Origin: an uncultured Collinsella sp.
GTDB taxonomy: Bacteria; Actinomycetota; Coriobacteriia; Coriobacteriales; Coriobacteriaceae
DNA length: 60,358 nucleotides
Direction: 5' to 3'
Assembly: GCA_905209455.1 (NCBI GenBank)
Contig: CAJLTA010000012.1
Coordinates: 1-60,358, forward strand
Part shown: positions 43,416 through 51,851 of the stretch, piece after piece
How positions within the stretch are numbered: position 1 is the stretch's first letter
How the letters are laid out: the number at the start of each line of letters is the position of its first letter
Made by a program: the position numbers and the translations under genes
Notes under the pieces: model-generated
The model's input: the letters and a program-made list of their open reading frames with translations, nothing else
What the model was told of the DNA's origin: nothing
Databases searched by the model: none

Positions 43416-46193
43416 TTACTTGCGACCGAACTTAATCTTGATGGCGCGTTTCAAAGCATACTTGCCCAGGCTTGGGAGCTTTTGCTCGTATTTGACCATC
43501 GTGGAGCACTCGGGGCGATCGCGATCCAGGTGGATGGCATCGAACGCGCACTTGGTGGTGCACAGACCGCAGCCGATGCACTTGTTGGGGTCGACGATCG
43601 AGGCACCGCAGCCCAGGCAGCGGGCGGTCTCGGCGCGCACCTGCTCCTCGGTGAAGGTCTCGACGTACTCGCTAAACGGCGCGGCCTTCTCGCGTTCGCG
43701 GTCCACATGCGCCACCTCGCGGCTCGCGTTGTCGTAGCTCTCGATCACGACATCGTCGCGGTCGAGCGCGGTGTAGCGGCGCTGGTTGCGGCCGATGGTG
43801 AGCGTGGAACCCGGCTGCACAAAGCGATGGATGGAGACGGCGGCCTCGTGACCGGCGGCGATAGCGTCGATGGCAAAGCTCGGACCGGTGTAGACGTCGC
43901 CGCCTACAAAGATGTCGGGCTCAGCGGTCTGATAGGTCTGGGGATCGGCAAGGGCGCCCTGGCCGCGGCCAAGCTCCACCTTGGAGCCAGCCAGCAGATC
44001 GCCCCACACAATGGACTGGCCAATCGACATGACGACACGGTCGGCATCGACACGGCGCATATCGTTCTCGTCGTACTCGGGCGCAAACCGACCCTCGTCG
44101 TCAAAGACACGCGTGCAGCGCTTGAAGGTGATGCCGCACACACGACCGGCCTCGTCCAGGTGAACCTCCTTGGGGCCCCAGCCGCAACTGATGTGGGCGC
44201 CGTCCTCAACGGCCTCGCGACGCTCCTCCTCGCTGGCGGGCATCTGGGCCTCGCTCTCCAGGCAGAACATCTCAACGTGCTCGGAACCCAGACGGCAGGC
44301 GTTGCGCGCGACGTCGATAGCCACGTTGCCGCCGCCCACCACGATGGTGCGGCCGGGCAGCGCATCGATCTTGCCGCTGTTGACCTCACGCAAAAAGTCA
44401 ACGGCCACGGTCACGTCCTCGGCATCCTCACCCGGAATACCGGCGAGGCGGCCACCCTGGCAGCCGATGGCAACATAAAAGGCCTTAAAGCCCTGCTCAC
44501 GCAGCTCGTCGAGCGTCACATCGCGACCGACCTCCACGCCATAGCGGAACTCGGCACCCATCAGGCGAATGATCTCGACCTCGGCCTCGATAACATCCTT
44601 CTGCAGCTTAAAGCTGGGAATGCCATAGGTGAGCATGCCGCCCGGGCGCTCGTTCTTCTCGAACACGACGGGCTTGTAGCCCTTCTCGGCCAGATAGAAG
44701 GCACAGGACAGACCGGCCGGGCCGGCACCGATGATGGCGATCTTCTGATCGAAGCCGCCGGCACGCGTCGGGGTCACCACGGGTGGGACATAGCGGGTCG
44801 CGGCATCAAGATCGCGCTGGGCGATGAACTTCTTGACCTCGTCAATAGCCACGGCGGCGTCCACACGGCCGCGGGTGCAAGCATCCTCACAGCGGCGGTT
44901 GCACACGCGGCCGCAGATAGCGGGCAGCGGGTTCTCGCGCTTGATGAGCGCCAGCGCCTCGTCATAGCGGCCCTGTGCCGCAAGCTTCAGATAGCCCTGA
45001 ACGGCAACGTGCGCGGGGCAAGCCGTCTTGCAGGGCGCGGTGCCGGACTCGTGCGTCTCGATACGGTTATCGTTGCGGTAGTTGGGCGACCACTTGGTGT
45101 GGTCCCACTTGGTGGCATCGGGCAGCTCCTGGCGCGGATACTCGGGCACCTGTCCGCCGGCCTTTTTGCTGCAGAGCTTCTGGCCGAGCTTGGCGGCGCC
45201 GGCCGGGCACACTTCAACGCAGCGACCGCAGGCCACACACTTGTCCTTCTCGACCTTGGCGACATAGGCCGAGCGCGAAAGATTGGGCGTGTTGAACAGC
45301 TGCGAGGTGCGCAGGGCGTAGCACACGTTGACGTTGCAGTTGCAGATGGCGAAGATCTTGTTCTCGCCGTCGATATTGGTGATCTGGTGTACAAAGCCGT
45401 TGTCCTCGGCCTGGCGCAAAATGTCGTAGACCTCCTCGCGCGTCACATAGTGGCCGCGGTCGGTCTCAACCACGTAGTCGGCCATATCGCCCACGGCAAT
45501 GCACCAGTCGGCGGGGTCGTCGGCGCAACCCTCGCCCATCACGCGACGGCTCGCGCGGCAGCTGCAGGTGCTGGCGGCATACTTACCCTCGTATTTGTCG
45601 AGCCAATGCTCGATATGCTCGATCGGCACCGAGGTGCTCGCGGCGTCGATGGCCTTCTCGACTGGAATGACGTGCATGCCGATACCGGCGCCTCCGGGCG
45701 GCACCATCGGCGTGGCCTTGGACAGCGGTCCCTTGGACGCCTGCTCAAAGAACTTGGCGTAGACCGGGTGCTCTTCGAGCTGGCTCACGCGCATGTTGAG
45801 GAACTCGGCGGAACCCGGTACCAGCATGGGCAGCACCCACTGCTTGGCGCGCTCGGGATTTTCCCAGTTGTACTCGAGCAGACCCGTGTAGCTCATGTCG
45901 TCGAGCATCTTCTCGATCTGGGCCTCGGGCATGCCGGTGAGCTTGACCATCTCGGGCAGCGTATAGGGACGGCGCATCTTCATCTTGCAGAGCACCTCGG
46001 CCTGCTCGTCGGTCGCGGCCTCGGCAAACGACCAGTACTCGTAGCCCAGCAGCTCGTCGCGATGCAGCAGACGGTTAGTGCAGTGCTCGCACAGCTTGAC
46101 GATTGCCTCGCGCGGATGCTCTGGCAGCGGCGGCACGAACTCCGAACCAATGTCGGGCTCGGTGTAGCTAATTCCCGGTCCGTTGAGAATCAT
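43416..46193 (-). CDS. FAD-dependent oxidoreductase with several Fe-S sites (GltD-like core)
   Basis: 925 residues from MILNGPGISYTEP. The first ~200 residues contain a winged-helix-like segment (RRPYTLPEMVKLTGMPEAQI). Then come Cys-rich motifs CSCRASRRV (near 208), CNCNVNVC, and the [4Fe-4S] set CVACGRCVEVCP (near 317). A GltD/NfnB-like core follows with Cys-rich CKTACPAHVAVQGYL and CGRVCNRRCEDAC, FAD site AIIGAGPAGLSCAFYLAEKG (near 484) and NAD(P) site VVGGGNVAIDVARNA (near 621). The C-terminus has CLGCGASIVDPNKCIGCGLC and CTTKCAFDAI. It probably moves electrons between NAD(P)H and ferredoxin-like carriers; partner and substrate are unknown. It is divergent from the TetR gene. Confidence 0.85.
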   Translation of the reverse strand: MILNGPGISYTEPDIGSEFVPPLPEHPREAIVKLCEHCTNRLLHRDELLGYEYWSFAEAATDEQAEVLCKMKMRRPYTLPEMVKLTGMPEAQIEKMLDDMSYTGLLEYNWENPERAKQWVLPMLVPGSAEFLNMRVSQLEEHPVYAKFFEQASKGPLSKATPMVPPGGAGIGMHVIPVEKAIDAASTSVPIEHIEHWLDKYEGKYAASTCSCRASRRVMGEGCADDPADWCIAVGDMADYVVETDRGHYVTREEVYDILRQAEDNGFVHQITNIDGENKIFAICNCNVNVCYALRTSQLFNTPNLSRSAYVAKVEKDKCVACGRCVEVCPAGAAKLGQKLCSKKAGGQVPEYPRQELPDATKWDHTKWSPNYRNDNRIETHESGTAPCKTACPAHVAVQGYLKLAAQGRYDEALALIKRENPLPAICGRVCNRRCEDACTRGRVDAAVAIDEVKKFIAQRDLDAATRYVPPVVTPTRAGGFDQKIAIIGAGPAGLSCAFYLAEKGYKPVVFEKNERPGGMLTYGIPSFKLQKDVIEAEVEIIRLMGAEFRYGVEVGRDVTLDELREQGFKAFYVAIGCQGGRLAGIPGEDAEDVTVAVDFLREVNSGKIDALPGRTIVVGGGNVAIDVARNACRLGSEHVEMFCLESEAQMPASEEERREAVEDGAHISCGWGPKEVHLDEAGRVCGITFKRCTRVFDDEGRFAPEYDENDMRRVDADRVVMSIGQSIVWGDLLAGSKVELGRGQGALADPQTYQTAEPDIFVGGDVYTGPSFAIDAIAAGHEAAVSIHRFVQPGSTLTIGRNQRRYTALDRDDVVIESYDNASREVAHVDREREKAAPFSEYVETFTEEQVRAETARCLGCGASIVDPNKCIGCGLCTTKCAFDAIHLDRDRPECSTMVKYEQKLPSLGKYALKRAIKIKFGRK

Positions 46194-46285
46194 GGTTGTC
46201 CCTTCTCTTGCCGCAGCCCGACGAGGCCGCAGCGCCCCTCTTTTTTTGCAGGTCGAGCATGCCCCATGCCGTTCACCCGCCATTG

Positions 46286-46323
46286 TTGACATTGTGTCAA
46301 AAATAGTATTGACGAACCGTCAA
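46286..46323. promoter_or_regulatory. Two tandem TTGAC-N5-GTCAA operators
   Basis: Perfect inverted repeats TTGAC-ATTGT-GTCAA (46286-46300) and TTGAC-GAACC-GTCAA (46309-46323) stand 23 bp apart, centre to centre, in the 188-bp divergent gap between the oxidoreductase and TetR genes. They are the obvious binding sites for the TetR protein and could control both directions. Confidence 0.8.
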
Positions 46324-46381
46324 CAATATTCAAGACTGTTAGGTGAACGGTCAGGCAAAAGAGGATGAAAGGCGGCAAAAC

Positions 46382-47044
46382 ATGGGCAACAACACAGCAG
46401 ATACCTCTGTGGCCGATGCCGTCCCCGCGCCCGACAGCACGGCCAAACGTCTGACGGGCGACGAACGCCGTCGCGAGATCCTCGCCGCCGTGCGCACCGT
46501 GAGTTCCGAGCTGGGTGTGTCGCATCTATCTGTCTCGGCCGTGACCAAACGCGCCGGCTGCACGCGCTCATTGTTCTACCACTACTTTGCCGATATGGAC
46601 GCCGCCGTCACCGCTGTCATGGACGAGGCAATCGACGGTTTTATCGCCGAGCTCGAGCAGTGGAATGCCAGCCGCATCGTCGGTGATATCGAGGGCGCAC
46701 TCGACACCGTCGCCCCGCTCTTCAAGCGCCTGGTCGTCAGCGGCCACGAGCTGCCGAGTACGCTCACCTCAAGCAGCGGCGCGCTCTACGGCGGCTTTTT
46801 GCACAACGTGGTCCAGCGCGTGGCGCAGTATATCTGCGACACCACCGTGGTGGATTTTGCCGCCCATCATGAGCTACGCATCGACCATGTCTACGAGACG
46901 TTCTACACCCTCATCATGGGGTTGTTGATGTATATCCGCACGCACCCCGATGTGCCCGACGAGACGGTCAAGGAAATCATCGCCTCGACACTCCACATCG
47001 AGGGCTATACCGCCAAGTATCCGGAGCGCAAGCCCCAGAACTGA
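46382..47044 (+). CDS. TetR-family transcriptional regulator
   Basis: 220 residues from MGNNTADTSVADAV (AAAGG upstream); a GTG at 46343 gives a longer alternative. The N-terminal ~25 residues are disordered; the TetR_N helix-turn-helix covers about 30-78 with LSVSAVTKRAGCTRSLFYHY. The ligand-binding C-terminal domain is unlike common drug-responsive types. It lies 63 bp before the DUF5692-like gene on the same strand and divergent from the oxidoreductase; two inverted repeats in the gap are its probable operators, implying autoregulation. Ligand unknown. Confidence 0.9.
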   Translation: MGNNTADTSVADAVPAPDSTAKRLTGDERRREILAAVRTVSSELGVSHLSVSAVTKRAGCTRSLFYHYFADMDAAVTAVMDEAIDGFIAELEQWNASRIVGDIEGALDTVAPLFKRLVVSGHELPSTLTSSSGALYGGFLHNVVQRVAQYICDTTVVDFAAHHELRIDHVYETFYTLIMGLLMYIRTHPDVPDETVKEIIASTLHIEGYTAKYPERKPQN

Positions 47045-47107
47045 CGACATTTGGCCAAACTGCCCGCGATCGGAAGAGGGGCCGCGGGCGTGTGAAAGGA
47101 GAGCAGC

Positions 47108-48115
47108 ATGCTGTTCGATGTTTGGGGTAGCGATACCCTTATCCACTGGGCCGGCTGGGCCATGGTCTTTATTGGCCTCATCGTGCTCAACGAGGTCGGC
47201 CGCCGCACTAAGCTGGGCGCGGCAATCATCTTTGGCGTGGCTCCGCTGGCCATGACCATCTACTGCGTCGCCATCGCCATCGGCGTTTCGCAGGGCGCCG
47301 AGTGGGCGCTCACCAACCCCACCCATGTGTACCAGAACAGCTGGTTCCACTACGCCAAGGTATACGCGGCGCTGGCCGGCTGCTGGGGCTTCATTGCCAT
47401 TAAGTATCAGTGGGGCAAGATCGGCAAGGCGCATTGGTTCCGCGCATGGCCGTTTGTGATCGTCGCCATCAACATCATGATCGCCGTCGTGTCCGACTTC
47501 GAGAGCGCCTATCACTTCTTTGTCCTGGGCGAGTCCACCTGGGTCACCTCCGAAGGTGCTACGCAGCTGGCCGGCTGGAACAACGTGTTCAACGGCATCG
47601 CCGGTATCATCAACATCTTCTGCATGACCGGTTGGTGGAGCGTCTACGCCTCCGAGGATCAGACCGATATGCTGTGGCCCGACATGACCTGGGTCTACAT
47701 CATCGCCTACGATATCTGGAACTTCTGCTACACCTACAACTGCCTGCCCACCCACTCCTGGTTCTGCGGCTTTGCGCTGCTGCTGGCGCCCACCGTCGCC
47801 GCCTTTATCTGGAACAAGGGCGGCTGGATCCAGAACCGCGCCTTTACGCTGGCCATTTGGTGCATGTTTGCCCAGGTGTTCCCGTACTTCCAGGAGGAGT
47901 CCATCTTTGTGACCCACTCCACGCTCGACCCCGGCGCCGCCACCGCGGTCTCGATCGCCGCACTGGTCGCCAATGTCGCCGCGATCATCTACATCGCCTA
48001 CCGCGCCAAGAAGCTCGGCCGCAATCCCTACAAGCAGGATGTCTTTGAGGGCACCAGCGATTGGGAGAAGGCTACCGCTCGCCGCGCCAAGGTGGATTAC
48101 GCGCACGCCGAGTAA
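47108..48115 (+). CDS. DUF5692-like polytopic membrane protein
   Basis: 335 residues, GGAGAGCAGC before ATG. About nine to ten membrane helices, unusually rich in Trp and Tyr: IHWAGWAMVFIGLIVL, TWVYIIAYDIWNFCYTYNCL, THSWFCGFALLL. I recall this family as DUF5692, without assigned function; that identification is from memory. There are no transporter motifs I recognise. Its position with a TetR gene and opposite a flavin/Fe-S oxidoreductase suggests a membrane partner in a shared redox or small-molecule conversion, which is an inference. A terminator follows. Confidence 0.7.
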   Translation: MLFDVWGSDTLIHWAGWAMVFIGLIVLNEVGRRTKLGAAIIFGVAPLAMTIYCVAIAIGVSQGAEWALTNPTHVYQNSWFHYAKVYAALAGCWGFIAIKYQWGKIGKAHWFRAWPFVIVAINIMIAVVSDFESAYHFFVLGESTWVTSEGATQLAGWNNVFNGIAGIINIFCMTGWWSVYASEDQTDMLWPDMTWVYIIAYDIWNFCYTYNCLPTHSWFCGFALLLAPTVAAFIWNKGGWIQNRAFTLAIWCMFAQVFPYFQEESIFVTHSTLDPGAATAVSIAALVANVAAIIYIAYRAKKLGRNPYKQDVFEGTSDWEKATARRAKVDYAHAE

Positions 48116-48183
48116 CATGTTGGTCACTGTTGGCACTTGGGCATAGGCCCGCCCGCCAGGATTTTCAATCCAATGTCTCGCAG

Positions 48184-48224
48184 AGCCCCCGGAAAGCGTT
48201 TCGCTCGCTTTTCGGGGGCTTTTG
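48184..48224 (+). terminator. Terminator of the TetR-DUF5692 unit
   Basis: AGCCCCCGGAAAGCG / CGCTTTTCGGGGGCT forms a stem of about 15 bp with one wobble, followed by TTTTGT. Confidence 0.85.
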
Positions 48225-48352
48225 TCGTCGCGCCTCTATTCATCTATTCAAAAACATGCGCATATTTAAAATCGGATTTCAAATCATGCGGCGGCTCTAT
48301 GGGGTCCCGTTTTTGGGTACAGTGTTGTCCCGATATTGAGCTTGGGGGATAT

Positions 48353-49855
48353 ATGAAAGATGAGACGATGGACCAAGAGGATGCGGCCCAAGATGCAGAA
48401 GCGTGCGCCGAGGCCCTGGAGAGCCTAGACCAGATCGCGCTGGCCGAGATTGCGTTTGACGATTCGAGCGTCGATGCGCAGGATGAGCCGGAAATCGAGG
48501 CGCAGCCCGATGATCAGGATGCAAAAGACGATGGCGCCGCGCCCACCGAAGACGAGGCGGGGCACGAGGAATCCGAATGTGAGGCCGACGACCAGACCGA
48601 ATCCGATACGAGCGAGGAAACCATCTTGCTCGACAGCTTGCCGGCCGAGGATTCGCTGACCCGCGAGCTCCCCGGCCTAGGTTCTGCTCCTGTCGTCGAT
48701 GAGACCATCGCCATGGGCGATATTCCCCTGCCGTCCGTTCCCTCGGCACGCGAAGCCGAAGTCCGCCATCGCAAGATGTCGCCAAAGCGCCGCAATCTGA
48801 TGGTCGCCGGCGTCGTGGCCGTCGCGCTTGTCGCCGGCGGTGCAGGCTATGCTGCCTGGAACGGATATCAACAAGAGCAGGCTGCCGCTGTCGCCGCCAA
48901 TGCCCACACGATGATGTCGGTGCAGATTGGCGTGCATGCCGCGGGCCTCGACTGCTCAACTGGCTCCAAGATTCCCGTGCAGGTGAGCGGGCAGGATTCC
49001 GACGGTTCTTCCGTGAGCGAAACGCTCTACGTTGACGAGCACGGTCGCGGCGTTAAGCTGCTGCCCGGCGATTACACGCTCTCCATTGCCGCCTCCCCCA
49101 TCGCGGCCGACGGCACCATCTACACCGTCCCGACCACCAAGGCGCAGGTCGCCATTAAGAGCGATGGGCAGGATTTGAGTGCCCAGGCCACCTTTAAGCT
49201 CGAGGTGCCTTCGGCCGACACGGTGACCGACGACCAGATCGATGCCGCCGCCAAGTATGCCGAGGAGGGCGGTGCGAGCTCCGCCGCGGCTGCCAAAGTG
49301 CTCCAGCAGGCAGCAACCGCGCGGCGCGACGCCGCCGTCAATGCCGTGAGCGCGCAAAAGGCACAGGCGTCCCGTGATGCTGACGCTCGCCACAAGGCAA
49401 CCGACCTCTACCAGCTCGATATTCCCGTCGAGTGGTACGGCAAGGTCGCAACTTGGCAAAACGGAAGCACGCTATGCATCTATCTGGGCGACGACGCCAA
49501 TACGCCGCTCGTGACGCTCGTCGCGGTGCGCGAGGGCGAGAGCTTTACGCCCGATGAAGGCGATACGGTTTTGGGTGCGGCCAATCTAGGCAACGGTTAT
49601 ACCGTCTACGCCAGCGGCCCCGTCTATCCGTACGTGGTGCCCCAGACCATCAACGGGCGGACGCAGAATCCCGTGTCGACCTACCCCATGGATACGGCCA
49701 TTGAGCTTGTCGAGCTGACGACCGGCAACCGCTATACGTATAGCCAGATCAAGAACAACCTGGTGGGTAAAGACGGCAAGGCCGATGGTGCCACTAAGCT
49801 CGAAACCGACTACCTCGCGCAGATCCTGCTGCCGAGTATCAAAGCCCAGGACTAG
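48353..49855 (+). CDS. Membrane-anchored hypothetical with acidic N-terminus
   Basis: 500 residues from MKDETMDQEDAAQD (GGGGGAT upstream). About 135 acidic, probably disordered cytoplasmic residues precede a basic stretch and one helix (about 144-166, LMVAGVVAVALVAGGAGYAA), then an extracytoplasmic part of about 330 residues with an Ala-rich helical segment (about 300-345) and a domain with YQLDIPVEWYGKVATWQNGS that recalls small secreted host- or wall-associated domains. Function unknown. It is monocistronic and convergent with the ATPase gene. Confidence 0.75.
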   Translation: MKDETMDQEDAAQDAEACAEALESLDQIALAEIAFDDSSVDAQDEPEIEAQPDDQDAKDDGAAPTEDEAGHEESECEADDQTESDTSEETILLDSLPAEDSLTRELPGLGSAPVVDETIAMGDIPLPSVPSAREAEVRHRKMSPKRRNLMVAGVVAVALVAGGAGYAAWNGYQQEQAAAVAANAHTMMSVQIGVHAAGLDCSTGSKIPVQVSGQDSDGSSVSETLYVDEHGRGVKLLPGDYTLSIAASPIAADGTIYTVPTTKAQVAIKSDGQDLSAQATFKLEVPSADTVTDDQIDAAAKYAEEGGASSAAAAKVLQQAATARRDAAVNAVSAQKAQASRDADARHKATDLYQLDIPVEWYGKVATWQNGSTLCIYLGDDANTPLVTLVAVREGESFTPDEGDTVLGAANLGNGYTVYASGPVYPYVVPQTINGRTQNPVSTYPMDTAIELVELTTGNRYTYSQIKNNLVGKDGKADGATKLETDYLAQILLPSIKAQD

Positions 49856-49928
49856 CCTGGCGCAGCAAGGTGCTCCCCAACCGTGATGAAGGAGCCAGGA
49901 GGTCCTGACCCCACAGGCCCATAGATGA

Positions 49929-51281
49929 TTAGGCAAGGAGCCACTTCCATGCGGGCATAACGTGTACCACACCGTGCTCGCATGGAATATCGGTCTGTTC
50001 ATCCATGGTAACGATTGCCGACTCGCCAAGATCAAACTGGGCCATCGAGGCATCAAGCGCGGCGATTTCGCGCTCGCGCGTTTTCTCACTTGCCATATCC
50101 GCACTCACCTGAATCAGGCTATAAGCCCGCATGAGAAGCGCATCCCCAGCCACAAAGTCCACCTCATGGCTTTTGCTCTTCTCTTTGATTAGCAGGCGGC
50201 AGACCGAGCCGGTCCTCACCGCGGGAGTCCTTCTTCTTAGCGCATTGAACACTGCGGTCTCGAGCCTCTGGCCCTGGTCCAATGCCGATGCGGGAGAGAA
50301 TGCTCCAAACATCGCAGGGTCGACAGCGTAGACCTTAGACGCAGACCGCATGTTATTTGCCAGTGAACGCGTGAACTCCGGCACAGAAAATAACAGGTAG
50401 GCGTCCTCATAATACTCAAGTAAGTCGCTGAGCGAATTACGACTGACGGGTATCTGTCTGCTCTTGAACTCGTTGTACACTTTGTTCACTGACAGCTCTC
50501 GTCCCGAAGATGCCATACACCGCGTCAAGAACAGCGATGCCAGGCGAGGGTTCTTGACGTCGTAACGTTCAACGACGTCCATGGCGACCGTTCGCGAAGC
50601 ATATTCCTGTAGCAGCTGAATCGCGTCTGCAGGCGTCTGCTCAAGTGTCGCGATGAATCCCCCTCGTTCAAGATACCCGATCAGATGATGTCGAAGCAGC
50701 GCTGCATCGCTCGGGGAAAAGGTCGCATCTGACTCGAGAACGCTCCCCGTCTTATATCGAACGTATTCCGAAAAACTCAACGGAAAAAGCTCTCGCACAA
50801 GAGAACGACCCCTGAACTCGCTCTTAAGTTCTGAGGACAGCATCTTAGAAGAAGATCCCGTCACATAGACGGTCGCTTTCTCCGTATCGACTACACGCCG
50901 CAGAAACGCACCCCATTCGGGAATTTCCTGGATCTCGTCAAAGAAAATGTAAGCGCCCTCGGTTCGAGCAACAGGATACAGCGCATAGAACGTGTCGAGC
51001 ACGTCCGCCAGCAGCGATGGCTCATACGGGCGCAAGCGCTCATCCTCAAAATTGAAGTAAAGCATCCGGTCAAGCTCGACGCCCCGGCTCTGAAGCCGCC
51101 GCATCTCCTGATACAGGCGATACGTCTTTCCACAACGGCGGGCCCCCACAATCACATTTACGATGTTGTCGCGCTTTGGCTCCTGTGGGTTTCCTAGATC
51201 AAGGTCTCGCTCAAAGACCTGCGGAACCCCCTGCTGTTCAAAGTCCTTTATTTTCTGGGCGATCAAGTCGTTGAATGCCAT
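49929..51281 (-). CDS. AAA_14/DUF4143 ATP-binding protein
   Basis: 450 residues; TTGGAGAATC before ATG. Walker A NVIVGARRCGKTYRLYQEMR (about 42-60), Walker B GAYIFFDEIQEIPEW, sensor VYVTGSSSKML, then FRGRSLVRELFPLSFSEYVR and a C-terminal DUF4143 nuclease-like region with KSHEVDFVAGD. The family is common as isolated accessory genes in gut bacteria and archaea; its role is not known. It has its own AT-rich promoter and sits alone between unrelated genes, which suggests acquisition by transfer. Confidence 0.88.
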   Translation of the reverse strand: MAFNDLIAQKIKDFEQQGVPQVFERDLDLGNPQEPKRDNIVNVIVGARRCGKTYRLYQEMRRLQSRGVELDRMLYFNFEDERLRPYEPSLLADVLDTFYALYPVARTEGAYIFFDEIQEIPEWGAFLRRVVDTEKATVYVTGSSSKMLSSELKSEFRGRSLVRELFPLSFSEYVRYKTGSVLESDATFSPSDAALLRHHLIGYLERGGFIATLEQTPADAIQLLQEYASRTVAMDVVERYDVKNPRLASLFLTRCMASSGRELSVNKVYNEFKSRQIPVSRNSLSDLLEYYEDAYLLFSVPEFTRSLANNMRSASKVYAVDPAMFGAFSPASALDQGQRLETAVFNALRRRTPAVRTGSVCRLLIKEKSKSHEVDFVAGDALLMRAYSLIQVSADMASEKTREREIAALDASMAQFDLGESAIVTMDEQTDIPCEHGVVHVMPAWKWLLA

Positions 51282-51313
51282 GATTCTCCAATCTTGCTCT
51301 CTAGCTAATCAAA

Positions 51314-51347
51314 ATTATAGCGATTCTTGATTAATTAGAGATCAAGA
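51314..51347 (-). promoter_or_regulatory. Promoter and inverted repeat before the AAA_14 gene
   Basis: On the minus strand TATAAT occupies 51314-51319. A perfect inverted repeat TCTTGAT-N9-ATCAAGA (51325-51347) lies just upstream, with another TTGATTAA half-site at 51358. A repressor bound there would cover the -10/-35 region. Confidence 0.5.
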
Positions 51348-51401
51348 TTATGTCTGACTTGATTAACACTTAAGCAAGTTTTTTCACTATTACTGCTCGA
51401 A

Positions 51402-51490
51402 GGATGCCGAGTGGCTGAGAGGGCAACCAAGCTCGAATGCGACTCCCTGGACAGTCGATTTGGGACGGGACTTTTTTGACTACCCCGTCC
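51402..51490 (+). other. tRNA-Ser-like fragment and hairpin
   Basis: GGATGCCGAGTGGCTGAG and the following AGCTCGAA recall the 5' half of a tRNA-Ser with CGA anticodon, but no acceptor or T-arm partner follows. Next to it, GGGACGGG and CCCGTCCC form an 8-bp hairpin around a T6-containing loop (about 51463-51490). No gene is seen between 51282 and 51525. Confidence 0.3.
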
Positions 51491-51525
51491 CAGGAAATCA
51501 TCGCCAAATTAGCTACTTGATGCAA

Positions 51526-51720
51526 CTAGCGCCAGGGGTCGGCTTCGAACATTGGCTCGCGCTCGGGGCGGCGATCGCTGTAGGGATCGTAGCCGTCATC
51601 GTCCTCGTTCTCGGCACGGATGTAGGGGTCGCGCGGCTTGGGCGCCGGCTTAGGCACAGGCTTGGGTGCGGCGGGTGCGGCATCGGTCGCCGGCGCGCTT
51701 GTCTTGATCTCGTCTTTCAT
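51526..51720 (-). CDS. Small Pro/Ala-rich hypothetical protein
   Basis: 64 residues from MKDEIKTSAPATDAA; GGAG lies eight bases before this ATG, although an ATG six bases earlier is possible. The middle is Ala/Pro/Lys repeats (APKPVPKPAPKP) and the end is acidic (AENEDDDGYDPYSDR). Probably disordered and cytoplasmic. It lies downstream of clpB beyond the clpB terminator. No homologue recognised. Confidence 0.55.
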   Translation of the reverse strand: MKDEIKTSAPATDAAPAAPKPVPKPAPKPRDPYIRAENEDDDGYDPYSDRRPEREPMFEADPWR

Positions 51721-51770
51721 CTGCATAGCTCCTCGCATCGCATCCGTTCAATATCATCGATTGTCGCACG

Positions 51771-51807
51771 AAAAAGGGCGGCGGACCCAATTGGATCCGC
51801 CGCCCTT
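51771..51807 (-). terminator. Terminator of clpB
   Basis: On the minus strand AAGGGCGGCGGATCC / GGGTCCGCCGCCCTT (one wobble) with a 4-nt loop, then TTT. It follows the clpB stop by about 45 bp. Confidence 0.85.
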
Positions 51808-51851
51808 GGCGTTTAGAGACGGCTGGTAGATTTTAAGGCATGGCCCAAAAC

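Noticed and set aside
42966..46289. Plus-strand open frame of over 1100 codons opposite hypA and the oxidoreductase
   Set aside because: It spans two real genes and their gap on the other strand, has no recognisable domain, and its composition is typical of antisense frames.
51402..51450. Thiamine pyrophosphate riboswitch (GCTGAGAGGG motif)
   Set aside because: The second conserved half (ACCTGATCTGG...) is missing and no thiamine gene follows.
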